64,000 nucleotides of DNA from an uncultured Microcaldota archaeon (GTDB lineage: Archaea > Micrarchaeota > Micrarchaeia > Micrarchaeales > Micrarchaeaceae), in the NCBI GenBank assembly GCA_903884115.1, contig CAISDH010000033.1, forward strand, positions 1 through 64,000, in the 5' to 3' direction. A program made the translations under genes and the position numbers. Shown piece by piece: positions 34,706 to 43,623 of the stretch (positions are counted from its first letter, which is position 1; every line of letters begins with the position of its first letter). Under the pieces are notes generated by a model that saw only the letters and a list, made by a program, of their open reading frames with translations, did not search any database and was not told the DNA's origin.

Positions 34706-35476
34706 ATGGCGGTTAACATATATGGAATAGATGGCAGCGTGAAGGGCTCGATGGAGCTTTCAGAAGTCTTCTCTACGCCGCTGCGTCCCGAAGTGATACG
34801 GAGAGCGGTCATTTCCGAGGACTCGTACAAGCTGCAGCCCCAGGCGCACTCAGTGCTTGCAGGAATGCAGACAAGCGCAAGATACTACGGAAGGGTACAC
34901 TCATTCAGATCAGGAAGGCACATGGGAAGGGCGATAAGGCCGAGAGAAAAGCTTGGCGGCGGCGCCCAAGGCAAGGTCAGGCGTATACCTTCTTCAACTA
35001 AGGGAAGGCGCGCCCACCCTCACATGGTCGGCAAGATACTGGTTGAAAGGATCAACAAGAAGGAATACCAGATAGCTCTCGCGAGCGCGATAGCGGCAAC
35101 CGCCTCCAAAAAGAGCACGGCACCGCTGGTGGTGTCAAATGCGATCGAGGCCGTAAAGAAGACGAAGGAGATGATGCAGATATTCGACAAGCTCAAGTTT
35201 TCAGCGCAGATAGCGCAGAGCCACGACCCCAAGATGGGCGGCAAGCGCTACTCTGTCAGGCGCCATTTCAGGAGCGCGCTGCTTTTCGTAGCAGGCAAGG
35301 AGTGCGACGCCATCAAGGCAGCCCGGAACATCCCAGGAGTCGATGCGTGCGTAGTCACGAACATAACAGTTGGCAAGCTCGCGCCCGGAGGCAGTCCGGG
35401 AAGGCTGACGCTCTGGAGCGAGGACGCGGCAAAGAGCGTCGAGAAGTCAATCGCAAAGATTTATCCGCACAAGTGA
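34706..35476 (+). CDS. rpl4: Ribosomal protein uL4
   Basis: 256 residues. The exit-tunnel loop region appears as GRVHSFRSGRHMGRAIRPREKLGGGAQGKVRRIPS with HMVGK after it. GAGGTGACGGC precedes the ATG. Second gene of the operon, four bases after uL3. Confidence 0.96.
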   Translation: MAVNIYGIDGSVKGSMELSEVFSTPLRPEVIRRAVISEDSYKLQPQAHSVLAGMQTSARYYGRVHSFRSGRHMGRAIRPREKLGGGAQGKVRRIPSSTKGRRAHPHMVGKILVERINKKEYQIALASAIAATASKKSTAPLVVSNAIEAVKKTKEMMQIFDKLKFSAQIAQSHDPKMGGKRYSVRRHFRSALLFVAGKECDAIKAARNIPGVDACVVTNITVGKLAPGGSPGRLTLWSEDAAKSVEKSIAKIYPHK

Positions 35477-35480
35477 TACC

Positions 35481-35741
35481 ATGTCAATACTGAAGCATCC
35501 GCTCTCAACAGAAAAGGCCGTCGGCTTAGTGGAAAAGCGCAACATAATAACTTACATTGTAGATTTCAGGGCGAGCAAGAAGGACATTGCAAACGAGTTC
35601 GAGCGCATGTTTGATGTGAAGGTGGCGCACGTAAGCACCATAAACCTGCCTACGAATAACAAGAAAGCTTTCATAAAGCTTGCCAAAGAATATAAGGCTA
35701 GCGATGTCGCTGAGAAGTTGAAGTTGGTCAGCTATGGGTAA
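35481..35741 (+). CDS. rpl23: Ribosomal protein uL23
   Basis: 86 residues; HPLSTEKAVGLVEKRNIITYIVDFRASK is the typical start and KKAFIKLAKEY the second half. AAGTGATACC precedes the ATG. Its end overlaps the uL2 start by 8 bases. Confidence 0.96.
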   Translation: MSILKHPLSTEKAVGLVEKRNIITYIVDFRASKKDIANEFERMFDVKVAHVSTINLPTNNKKAFIKLAKEYKASDVAEKLKLVSYG

Positions 35742-36447
35742 AATGCTAAAGCAGCAGAGGCGCGGCAAGGGCTCAAATGCCTACGCCAAGAAGCCAGGCG
35801 CGTTCAAGACCAGCGTAGGCTATCCTAACATCGGAGACAGGGAAGTGGTTGGCGAAGTGGTGCGATTCATAAACGACCCTGGCCACACGGCTCCCATCAT
35901 GGAAGTGCTATATGAAGATTTCACAAGAGGTTACCTTCTTGCACCAGAGGGCATAAAGGTCGGCGACAAGTTGCACATCAGCGGGAAGCCAGTGTACGCA
36001 CTGGGCAACGTGCTCAAACTGGGCGACATACCCGAAGGAACTCCTATTTACAACATAGAATCCGTGCCGGGCGACGGAGGCAAGTTTGCGAGGAGTGCAG
36101 GAAGCACAGCAACAATTGCTGCGCATACTGAGACAGAGACCACCATCACAATGCCATCCAAGGGCATCTCAACATATAGCAGCGCATGCAGGGCCCAACT
36201 GGGCATTCTAGCAGGCGGAGGCATGACTGACGTTCCAATAGTCAAGGCAGGCAAGGCCTACCACATCCAGTTGCCGCTCAACAGGCGCTGGCCACACTGC
36301 AGAGGCGTCAAGATGAACGCAGTGGACCATCCGTTCGGAGGCAAGCAGCACCACAAGGGCAGAAGCAGCTCAACATCAAGGAATGCGCCGCCAGGACGAA
36401 AGGTCGGCAACATCGGAGCTAGGCGCATGGGAAGAAGAAAGAGGTAA
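35734..36447 (+). CDS. rpl2: Ribosomal protein uL2
   Basis: 237 residues; QQRRGKGSNAYAKKPGAFK at the N terminus and the peptidyl-transferase-proximal GVKMNAVDHPFGGKQHH with the conserved His near residue 205. Overlaps uL23. Confidence 0.97.
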   Translation: MGKMLKQQRRGKGSNAYAKKPGAFKTSVGYPNIGDREVVGEVVRFINDPGHTAPIMEVLYEDFTRGYLLAPEGIKVGDKLHISGKPVYALGNVLKLGDIPEGTPIYNIESVPGDGGKFARSAGSTATIAAHTETETTITMPSKGISTYSSACRAQLGILAGGGMTDVPIVKAGKAYHIQLPLNRRWPHCRGVKMNAVDHPFGGKQHHKGRSSSTSRNAPPGRKVGNIGARRMGRRKR

Positions 36448-36452
36448 TCTGA

Positions 36453-36845
36453 ATGCCAGAAAAAGTATTTTTCAGGGGAAAGACGCAAGCCGATGTAACA
36501 GGCATCAGCCCCAGCGCATACAATCCGCTCATAAAGTCAAAGATGAGGCGCAGCATAAAGCGCAATGGGTTTTCATACAAGAAGCTCATGGAGAAGGTTG
36601 AGAAGCACAAGAAGCTCAACAGCACCAAGCCGATAAGGACGCACGTTCGCGAGGCGGTGATATTGCCTTCGTGGCTTGGCATCAAGTTCGAGGTGCACAA
36701 CGGCAAGGAGTTCCTGCCGGTGTACATAAGCGTGAACATGCTTGGGCACAGGCTCGGAGAGTATTCCCACACAACAAAGCACGTGCAGCACTCTGCCCCT
36801 GGAATAAGGGCGACGCGCGGCAGCAAGTTCCTGGCGGTCAAATGA
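36453..36845 (+). CDS. rps19: Ribosomal protein uS19
   Basis: 130 residues; THVREAVILPSWLGIKFEVHNGKEF and GHRLGEYSHTTKHVQHSAPGI are diagnostic. Stop overlaps the uL22 start codon (ATGA). Confidence 0.96.
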   Translation: MPEKVFFRGKTQADVTGISPSAYNPLIKSKMRRSIKRNGFSYKKLMEKVEKHKKLNSTKPIRTHVREAVILPSWLGIKFEVHNGKEFLPVYISVNMLGHRLGEYSHTTKHVQHSAPGIRATRGSKFLAVK

Positions 36846-37552
36846 CAAGCTATTCGTTCAACCAAGACAGGCAAGACGTGGTCTTCGCGAGAGCCAAGGA
36901 CATCAACGCGAGCTTCAAGGACCTGTGCGCAGTGTGCGACGTCATAAGGTACAAGAGCACGGACGAGGCACTGCGCATACTGGACGAAGTGACGCAGCTG
37001 GAGAGGCCCGTCCTGTACAGGCGCAACAACAAGTACATGGGCAGCAGGCACGAGCTTGGCGGTAGGAAGGGTAGATGGCCTAGGAAGTGCGCCATGATTG
37101 TCCAGAAGCTGCTGAAGAACGCGCTTGCAGCCGCGAAGGGCAAGGGCATCACATCTGACACGTATGTTGTTCATTCATCTGCCAACAAGACGCTGATAGC
37201 GCGCAGGACGCCGTCAAAAGGCCTGCTGGTATTCGGCCTGGGAAGATACGGCCCTGGAAGCACGAGGTTCAGCGATCTTGAGTTCGCAAAAGTGGAAATT
37301 GGCATAACTGCGAATTACGACAAGCTTAGCAAGAACATAAGGCGCGAGGCGGACAAGAGCGCGAAGGCGCTGAGCAGGAAGAAGGCGAAGACGCCGTCAA
37401 AGGCGCCGCCCAAGCCTCCTGCAGTGGAGTTTATACCGGGAAACGCAGCGCTTGTGAAGGAGCCCGCGGCAGAAAAGGCAGAGATTGCAAAGCAGCCTGC
37501 CAAGAAGAGCACCGAAGTTGTAGACGTTAAACCGAATGCAAAAGTGGCATGA
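36842..37552 (+). CDS. rpl22: Ribosomal protein uL22 with a long C-terminal tail
   Basis: 236 residues from the ATG overlapping the uS19 stop. The core (about 1-155) shows AVCDVIRYKSTDEALRILD, and the GRKGRWPRKCA loop. After that comes a Lys/Ala/Pro-rich tail of about 80 residues not found in most archaeal uL22; it is probably disordered and RNA-binding (inference). Confidence 0.95.
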   Translation: MTSYSFNQDRQDVVFARAKDINASFKDLCAVCDVIRYKSTDEALRILDEVTQLERPVLYRRNNKYMGSRHELGGRKGRWPRKCAMIVQKLLKNALAAAKGKGITSDTYVVHSSANKTLIARRTPSKGLLVFGLGRYGPGSTRFSDLEFAKVEIGITANYDKLSKNIRREADKSAKALSRKKAKTPSKAPPKPPAVEFIPGNAALVKEPAAEKAEIAKQPAKKSTEVVDVKPNAKVA

Positions 37553-37553
37553 T

Positions 37554-38177
37554 ATGGCAATAACTCAAAAATTCATCGACGACGCTATAGTAAAGCTCAG
37601 CCTGGCCAGGTTCCTGGAGCACGAGCTTTCAAGGGCGGGATTCTCAAGGGTAGAGATACAGAAGACTCCTGTGCTCACGCGCATAACAGTGTATGTGCTG
37701 TTCCCAGGAAGAGTGATAGGAAGGGCAGGAAGCACAATAAACGACCTAACAGAGGCTGTCAAGAAGAAGTTCGCAGTCGAGAATCCCCAGATAAACGTCA
37801 TGGAGGTCGAGAACAAGATGCTGGAGCCGCTCCTTGTGGCCAAGAGCATCGCAGAGAGGCTTGAACGCGGCATAAACCCGAGGAGGCTCATACAGTCAAC
37901 GCTTAAGGAGATAATGCAGAACGGCGCACTTGGAGTTGAGATAGTGGCTAGCGGCAAACTCGCGGCGAAGGGCGCAAGGGCCAAGTCCATAAGGAAGGTC
38001 GTCGGCTACATACCCAAGGTTGGTAACGTGGTCAAGCTGGTTAACGAGGCGCACGTCTCTGCATATCCTAAGTACGGTGCAATCGGCATCAAGGTAAGGA
38101 TCGTACCTCCTGGTACTGTATTCCCAGGTGTGGAAATGAAGAAGATAGACATTCCGCGATACATACTTACGAGCTAG
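37554..38177 (+). CDS. rps3: Ribosomal protein uS3
   Basis: 207 residues from MAITQKFIDDAIV. The KH domain shows GRVIGRAGSTINDLTEAVKK, and the C-terminal domain has GVEIVASGKLAAKGARAKS. One base after uL22. The usual next genes (uL29, aIF1, uS17, uL14) do not follow; aglB does. Confidence 0.96.
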   Translation: MAITQKFIDDAIVKLSLARFLEHELSRAGFSRVEIQKTPVLTRITVYVLFPGRVIGRAGSTINDLTEAVKKKFAVENPQINVMEVENKMLEPLLVAKSIAERLERGINPRRLIQSTLKEIMQNGALGVEIVASGKLAAKGARAKSIRKVVGYIPKVGNVVKLVNEAHVSAYPKYGAIGIKVRIVPPGTVFPGVEMKKIDIPRYILTS

Positions 38178-38195
38178 AAATAGCGTTGTATATTC

Positions 38196-41100
38196 ATGTA
38201 CGGTCTAATCGCAGCGGGCATAATCGCATTCCTATCCATGTTTGTCCCTGGCATACTGCTGGCGTTTGCGCTGCTGCGGAGAACAGAACTCCATTCCTTT
38301 GAGATAGCAGCAATAGGCTTCACCTTCGGACTTATCGCGCCCGCTACGCTCACGTGGCTCGAATCGTACCTTGTCAATTACATACACGCATTCACATTCT
38401 CGCTGCAACTGTTCGAGGCCAATGCCATTCTGCTTGCAATCATCGGAGCGGCGCTGTGCTACAGGGACGGCATATTCAAGGATTTCGTTAAGTTCCTCAA
38501 GAAAGAGGAAGTGCAGGTCCAAGAGGCTGTAGAGGGCGAGACGCACCACACGCGCAAAAAGCACGTGGACAAGATGGTGTGGATCATCCTCATGGCTCTG
38601 ATGCTGATCACCTTCCTTACCAGGATGCAGAGCATCGTGGTGGCGCCTAAGTTCTACGAGTTCGATCCGTACTTCGACATGATAGACTCCCAATACATAC
38701 TGACTTACGGCCATCAGCTGCTTCTGGATCCTAGCTCCTGGCCTATAGTGGCGGCTGGCACAAACCACAGGCTGCAGCCGATTGTGCCTTATCTTGAGGC
38801 GTACTGGTACAGCCTTGCCAATGTGCTCAAGTTCCACTACACCACGTTCAGCACGTCGCTGATGAGCTACGTAGGAAGCATATACCCTCCGATAACCGCT
38901 GCGCTGCTGGTGTTCGTGATATTCATGCTGCTCTATCACGAATATGACCCTGCAATAGGGTTGATCGGAGCCGGCCTGACAACGGCGATGCCGGTGCTGT
39001 TCACAACATTCATAGCAGGGGAGCAGCTTGTGGAGCCATGGGGCATACTGACGCTGTTTCTGTTCTTCGCCACGTACATGCTCGCAATCAAGGATCCAAA
39101 GAGCAAACGGCTCGCCATACTTGCAGGGATAGCGTTTGCCTCGACATTCCTGGGTGCGCACTACTACACCGTGACAGCAGGAGTCCTGGCGGTATACATT
39201 GTGATAGAGGGCATAATCGACATACTGAGAAACGAGTCGCTCAAGGACTTCTACCAGATGAATGCGATAATACTCGCCATTGTCATGCTGTTCTATGCGC
39301 TCTACGCTCCGTACCAGGCGACGCTGCAGAGCAACCTGTCCAGCGTGCTCGGAATTCCCATAATAATAGCTGCGCCGCTGTTCGCATTGATCCTTGTCGC
39401 TGCGCTTGATTTCGTGCCGAAGATGCTGGCAAAGCAGCGCATAATAAAGGAAGCAGACTTCTTCACAAATCTCGCATTCATGGTTCTGCTGCTGATTGTC
39501 GTTTCATTGCTGGCGCTGTTCACCAAGGTCGGCGCGCCCATAATGAGCTACGTAGAGCTCAGCACACGATTCACGACGCCGTCAAAGGCGCTCTTCATGA
39601 CAGTGCAGGAATTCGAGCCCACAGGTCCTCTCTACGACTTCGCCGGGGCCGGTTTCGGCGCTCTTGGCTCCAACATGTTTGGCGCGCCACTCTTCGTATG
39701 GGTCATATGCCTGATCTCAATCACCCTCATATTCCTATCAATAGGATTCAGAAAGAGCAAGACGGGCATACTCTACATATCCGTGACGTTGCCCCTGATG
39801 GCAGCGGGCTTTTCCGAAGTCAAATACCTGCCGCATTTCGGCACTGCGTACATAATGCTTTTCGGAATCATGCTTGGAGAGGCATTCTACCTGCTGAAGC
39901 ACAACAACTACAAGTCCCAGGAAGTGAAAAGGTGGGATGCCGTAGTTCTGGTCGCGTTCGTGCTGAGCTTCACATCATTGATGCTCTCGTTCTCGCTCTA
40001 CAGCTTCAACCTGCCTACCACGATCCTGCTCGGACTGCTTTTCATCGCACTGATGGTGGCTCTCATGTACCTTACGCGCTTCCATGTACGTGCGGACAGC
40101 CATTACGATCTCGGAACACTCTACAAGGAACACAGCTTTGCAGTCCAGGCGGTGCTCCTTGTGGGCCTCTTCTTCATTTTCGGCTTTGTGCTGGCGCTGC
40201 TCGCAATCGCATACCTCCTGCTATACCGGTATGAGATAAAGAAGGAGAACACCAAAACCAACAAGGATCTGATAATAGTATGCGTGCTTCTTGCGGTGCT
40301 GTCTTTCTCTTCAATAAATACGTTCTTCTACGGCGAGATGTCCTCGATATATCAGGCAGTGAGTGCGTGGTTTGTGTATATGTCCAACCCGTCAAGCGCA
40401 TGCAACGCACTCTCGAATCAGGGCAACACCATAGGATACAATCTGTACTGCAACGCAATGCCGGCATATTGGATCAACGCGATGTCCTGGATACGCCAGA
40501 ACGTCGGCCCCAACGCCCCAAGGGTCCTGTCGTGGTGGGACTATGGGGACTGGATAAACTGGTTCGGCAACAGCAACGCAGTGCTCCGCGGAGACAACTC
40601 CGTAGCAAAGGAAGACTACGCAACCGCTGCACAGCTTGTGCTCGGGCCAAAATACAATTACACGCCAGAAGCGCTTGCAAGCTACATGAACACAAACCAG
40701 TCCAGGTACCTTCTTGTGGATCAGGACTTGGTATCAAAATGGCAAGCTCTCGATTTCCTTGCGTGCGTGAACATCAACGCCACGTCAATGGCGTATGCGA
40801 TCGAGCAGGGCAAGGAGCAAAGCACGCCCGTGCCTTACCTGCTCGCCAGCTCGCAGTGCGAGATTAGCCATGATCCGCAGTACGTGCTCCTGCCATTGGC
40901 TGCGCTACTGCCTTCAAACTCGTCCCAATCAATGCAGCAGAGCCTTAACAACTACTGCTCGATATCGACAAGCAAGAGCATGCTGATCAGCGGCTATCTT
41001 GTCATAGGCGACTCCGTCTCGAACAATACGGTGTGCGTCAACGCAACGCCAAACAAGAGCGGAGTGCTGACCGTGTACAACTCCACTGGCACCAAGATGA

Positions 41101-41429
41101 ATGCCGTGGTGCAGTCCAGCGATTACCTGGGCATAGCCAATCTGGGGGGCACGAAGTTCGTGGAATACCTCATGATATATCTGCCAGACTCTACGAACTA
41201 CACTGTAACAGACGCGCCCTCGCAGTTCTACAACTCAAACTTCTACAAGGCGTTCTTCTTCGGATCCCTGCCGGGATTCAAGGAAGTTTACCCTGCCAAC
41301 ACCCCAGGCACAAACTTCGTGAACGGCACATACCCTGTAAGAATATTGGAGCTTGTGAACTTCACAGGCTCGCTGCCGCCTGTGCCTCCAAAGCCGTCAT
41401 GGGTCATAAACAACTACACAATGCCGTGA
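38196..41429 (+). CDS. aglB: Oligosaccharyltransferase AglB (STT3)
   Basis: Transfers lipid-linked glycans to Asn in exported proteins. 1077 residues with about 13 membrane segments in the first 700 and a large outer C-terminal domain. The first outer loop has the metal-binding EFDPYFD near residue 157, and the sequon-binding WWDYGDW lies near residue 778. Many N-x-S/T sites occur in its own tail. It lies 18 bases after rps3 and may share the ribosomal transcript. The secreted proteins 4-8 kb downstream are plausible substrates. Confidence 0.96.
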   Translation: MYGLIAAGIIAFLSMFVPGILLAFALLRRTELHSFEIAAIGFTFGLIAPATLTWLESYLVNYIHAFTFSLQLFEANAILLAIIGAALCYRDGIFKDFVKFLKKEEVQVQEAVEGETHHTRKKHVDKMVWIILMALMLITFLTRMQSIVVAPKFYEFDPYFDMIDSQYILTYGHQLLLDPSSWPIVAAGTNHRLQPIVPYLEAYWYSLANVLKFHYTTFSTSLMSYVGSIYPPITAALLVFVIFMLLYHEYDPAIGLIGAGLTTAMPVLFTTFIAGEQLVEPWGILTLFLFFATYMLAIKDPKSKRLAILAGIAFASTFLGAHYYTVTAGVLAVYIVIEGIIDILRNESLKDFYQMNAIILAIVMLFYALYAPYQATLQSNLSSVLGIPIIIAAPLFALILVAALDFVPKMLAKQRIIKEADFFTNLAFMVLLLIVVSLLALFTKVGAPIMSYVELSTRFTTPSKALFMTVQEFEPTGPLYDFAGAGFGALGSNMFGAPLFVWVICLISITLIFLSIGFRKSKTGILYISVTLPLMAAGFSEVKYLPHFGTAYIMLFGIMLGEAFYLLKHNNYKSQEVKRWDAVVLVAFVLSFTSLMLSFSLYSFNLPTTILLGLLFIALMVALMYLTRFHVRADSHYDLGTLYKEHSFAVQAVLLVGLFFIFGFVLALLAIAYLLLYRYEIKKENTKTNKDLIIVCVLLAVLSFSSINTFFYGEMSSIYQAVSAWFVYMSNPSSACNALSNQGNTIGYNLYCNAMPAYWINAMSWIRQNVGPNAPRVLSWWDYGDWINWFGNSNAVLRGDNSVAKEDYATAAQLVLGPKYNYTPEALASYMNTNQSRYLLVDQDLVSKWQALDFLACVNINATSMAYAIEQGKEQSTPVPYLLASSQCEISHDPQYVLLPLAALLPSNSSQSMQQSLNNYCSISTSKSMLISGYLVIGDSVSNNTVCVNATPNKSGVLTVYNSTGTKMNAVVQSSDYLGIANLGGTKFVEYLMIYLPDSTNYTVTDAPSQFYNSNFYKAFFFGSLPGFKEVYPANTPGTNFVNGTYPVRILELVNFTGSLPPVPPKPSWVINNYTMP

Positions 41430-41476
41430 TCCTGACAGCGAACAGCATAAATATTTGTTCATTAAGAAGCATCAAG

Positions 41477-41588
41477 GGGCTCGTAGCTCAGCCTGGTTAG
41501 AGCGGCGGTCTTATAAGGAAACTTTCAGAGAAAGTTTCACCAAAGGTAAGAAAGCCGTAGGTCGGGAGTTCAAATCTCCCCGGGCCCA
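41477..41588 (+). tRNA. tRNA-Ile(UAU) with a 37-base intron
   Basis: Acceptor GGGCTCG pairs with CGGGCCC, discriminator A. T arm GGGAG-TTCAAAT-CTCCC. The anticodon stem GCGGT/GCCGT encloses CTTATAA after splicing, so the anticodon is TAT, reading the Ile codon AUA. Most archaea instead use a CAU anticodon modified to agmatidine; a genomically encoded UAU is rare. Confidence 0.9.
41516..41552 (+). other. 37-base intron at tRNA position 37/38
   Basis: Exon CTTA pairs with intron TAAG. Bulge TAA is cut after TA and bulge AAA after AA. The inner hairpin has nine perfect pairs (GAAACTTTC with GAAAGTTTC, loop AGA). This is a complete BHB at the canonical position. Confidence 0.9.
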
Positions 41589-41595
41589 TCTTTTA

Positions 41596-42567
41596 CTAAT
41601 GCCTTAATAGGTCAAATAAGGGGTGTTCGACCACATTTACCTTGTTCGGGTGGCGCTCCATGAGCGTTTCTATAACGTGCTTGCTCCACCTGCGCCCAAA
41701 CACGTCATGCCCTACATTGATCAGCGCTCCCAGAGTCACTCCTAGTACGCTTTCCTCCTTTGCCGTAATCCTTTTCTCTATTTCTCCCTCAAATTTACCT
41801 TCATCAAACGGTATCTCGTAAATCTTATCATGCTCCATCCTGTGCGAAGCCCTGCTCCAATTTTCAACCACCTGCTCTAGGCTAAGCTCGGTCTTGATCT
41901 TGAAATCAAAGGCAGGGGTCATGCTCTCGCTTTCGCTTCTGCATATGCCTATCAGGCTGACATTGTCGTCGTTTTCGCACAATTCCATACCTGCCTCTTC
42001 CTTCGCCTCGTTTCGCAGGGTGCCCCACACGTCATTTTCCTCTTCGCTGGCAGTGCCTGCCGGGAACGTGTCTAGATTCCCGCTATATGAAACGTTTGCA
42101 CGCCTTGCAAGATAGAGTATGCTCTCTGATTCGTTCACCAAGACCGCCCGCGTCCCAATGGGCCTAACTTGCTCCAGGACTGGTTCCATCTTCTTCAAAG
42201 AGAATCTTTTCAGCAGCTCGCTCATTATCGGGATCGATCCATAAGGTGTTTTATTCACTGTGATCCGGATTCCGCCGTCTTCCGTCCTTTCTATCCTCTC
42301 TAGGTTTTGTACGTACTCCGGAAAGTAGTATTTTGTCTGCACTATCTTCTCGGCGCTACTGATGATGTCCGGATCTACATCGACGAGCTGTTTTACAGAG
42401 TACTTTAGGAAGTCATCGGCAGTCTTTCTGGGATCGACGCCCTCTACCATGCCCAATCCGTGCCTTAGGGCCAATATGCTGCACGTGTCCTCTACTGCCG
42501 TCTTTACCTCGTGTTCCTTCAGGCTGTTCAAGAGAGATATCTCTACATTATATGCCTTGCTTGCCAT
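41596..42567 (-). CDS. Nudix-domain protein
   Basis: 323 residues. A Nudix box is visible near residues 180-200 (ending TLRNEAKEEAGMEL), so the middle domain probably hydrolyses a nucleoside-diphosphate-linked substrate. The first 130 and last 80 residues are unrecognised and may set specificity. No membrane segment. Convergent with tRNA-Ile. Confidence 0.7.
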   Translation of the reverse strand: MASKAYNVEISLLNSLKEHEVKTAVEDTCSILALRHGLGMVEGVDPRKTADDFLKYSVKQLVDVDPDIISSAEKIVQTKYYFPEYVQNLERIERTEDGGIRITVNKTPYGSIPIMSELLKRFSLKKMEPVLEQVRPIGTRAVLVNESESILYLARRANVSYSGNLDTFPAGTASEEENDVWGTLRNEAKEEAGMELCENDDNVSLIGICRSESESMTPAFDFKIKTELSLEQVVENWSRASHRMEHDKIYEIPFDEGKFEGEIEKRITAKEESVLGVTLGALINVGHDVFGRRWSKHVIETLMERHPNKVNVVEHPLFDLLRH

Positions 42568-42718
42568 GCTATGCCTTTTATCTTAGGAGATATTTAAGCC
42601 GTACTATTTGTTGCAGTCTGCCTGCCATATTTTGTGATTTTGTAAAGTGGGTATTCTGCGTCCGAACGAAATGTAGTTAAATCTATTCGGAGTAGCATTG
42701 CTGCGACCTGCGATCCCC

Positions 42719-42904
42719 ATGAAGGCAAAGATCACCATACTGATAGCCAAGGAGAAATCCGATTACGTCGCCTATTGCAACGAGCTGGGCATAGCCAGCA
42801 GGGGCCGGACTCCTACAGAGGCGAAGGCAGGCGTAGAAGCTGCGATATATGCGTATCTGGAAGAAACAGGCTGCACTGTCAGAAAGCAAGAGCAGTTGAA
42901 CTGA
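42719..42904 (+). CDS. HicB-like small protein
   Basis: 61 residues, MKAKITILIAKEKSDYVAYC, then ASRGRTPTEAKAGVEAAIYAYLEE: the partial RNase H fold of HicB/UPF0150 antitoxins, without an added DNA-binding domain. The ATG is preferred over an upstream in-frame TTG. No HicA toxin is found on either side, so it may be an orphan antitoxin or serve another role. Nine bases before the HIT gene. Confidence 0.72.
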   Translation: MKAKITILIAKEKSDYVAYCNELGIASRGRTPTEAKAGVEAAIYAYLEETGCTVRKQEQLN

Positions 42905-42913
42905 GGCGGTTCA

Positions 42914-43324
42914 ATGAACGAATGCATATTCTGTGCCATAAAGGACAAGGGCATTGGTAATGCGCTATACGAAGACGACGCATGTTTTGTAATACTTGAC
43001 AAATTTCCTGCGGAACGCGGGCACGTGCTTGTGATATCTAAGGTTCACAGCGATAGCCTGCTTACTGCCTCAGACCCTACCATAGGGCATGCATTCGCGC
43101 TTGCGAAGCGCTTTGCCGCGCTATGCCAGGAGAGGCTCAATGCCACTGGCGTAAGCGTGATCACCAACATAGGCAAGGATGCCGGGCAGGCCATACCTCA
43201 TTTTCACATCCACGTGATACCCAAGTACCCTGCCGGGCAGCACGAATTGCGCTACAACGGCAGGCTGGAGATAACGCCAGACGAGAACGCCGAGCTCTCA
43301 AAGCTGCTCAGCATACGTCAGTAA
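42914..43324 (+). CDS. HIT family hydrolase
   Basis: 136 residues. CIFCAIKDKGIGNALYEDD and the catalytic triad HFHIHVIPKY (HxHxH) near residue 98 mark a Hint-like nucleotide hydrolase acting on AMP-linked substrates. Two N-terminal Cys and a later Cys suggest zinc binding. Tail-to-tail with rnp4, overlapping by 7 bases. Confidence 0.93.
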   Translation: MNECIFCAIKDKGIGNALYEDDACFVILDKFPAERGHVLVISKVHSDSLLTASDPTIGHAFALAKRFAALCQERLNATGVSVITNIGKDAGQAIPHFHIHVIPKYPAGQHELRYNGRLEITPDENAELSKLLSIRQ

Positions 43325-43623
43325 TGCACGTGCCTCTCTGCCTTGCAAGCGAGGCATTCGTACACGACATAATTGTTGCGGCTCGCAATCCTGACTCTCG
43401 CGCTCAACCCAGGAATTAGAACGGAATCGCACTTCTTGCACACGCCATTCTTTACCTCTTTTGGAAGTTTCATCCTGCAATGCGTGCCAATCTTCTTCAT
43501 ATGCCTTACGTATTCTCTGGAAAGTTCGCTGTCTGTCGCAGCACACTCTTTTGCAAGATTGAACAGTATATCTATGCGTTCCCTTGCTATTGTATCGACA
43601 AGGATCCGCTTGTTTATCGGCAT
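43318..43623 (-). CDS. rnp4: RNase P protein component 4 (Rpp21/Rpr2)
   Basis: 101 residues. Helical N terminus (ARERIDILFNLAKECA, then REYVRHMKKIGTHCRMKLP) and a zinc ribbon with CKKC and CLAC. It helps RNase P remove tRNA 5' leaders. Its presence shows that this lineage has not lost RNase P, unlike Nanoarchaeum. Confidence 0.92.
   Translation of the reverse strand: MPINKRILVDTIARERIDILFNLAKECAATDSELSREYVRHMKKIGTHCRMKLPKEVKNGVCKKCDSVLIPGLSARVRIASRNNYVVYECLACKAERHVHY

Noticed and set aside
38232-39161. Long open frame antisense to aglB
   Set aside because: No ribosome site or recognisable domain; aglB is unambiguous on the other strand.
41477-41588. tRNA-Met or tRNA-Tyr at this locus
   Set aside because: The BHB junction fixes the loop as CTTATAA, which places TAT at 34-36; CAT or GTA cannot be formed by any splice consistent with the stem.
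42568-42718. HicA toxin gene upstream of the HicB-like gene
   Set aside because: No open frame of suitable size and no HicA His motif on either strand.
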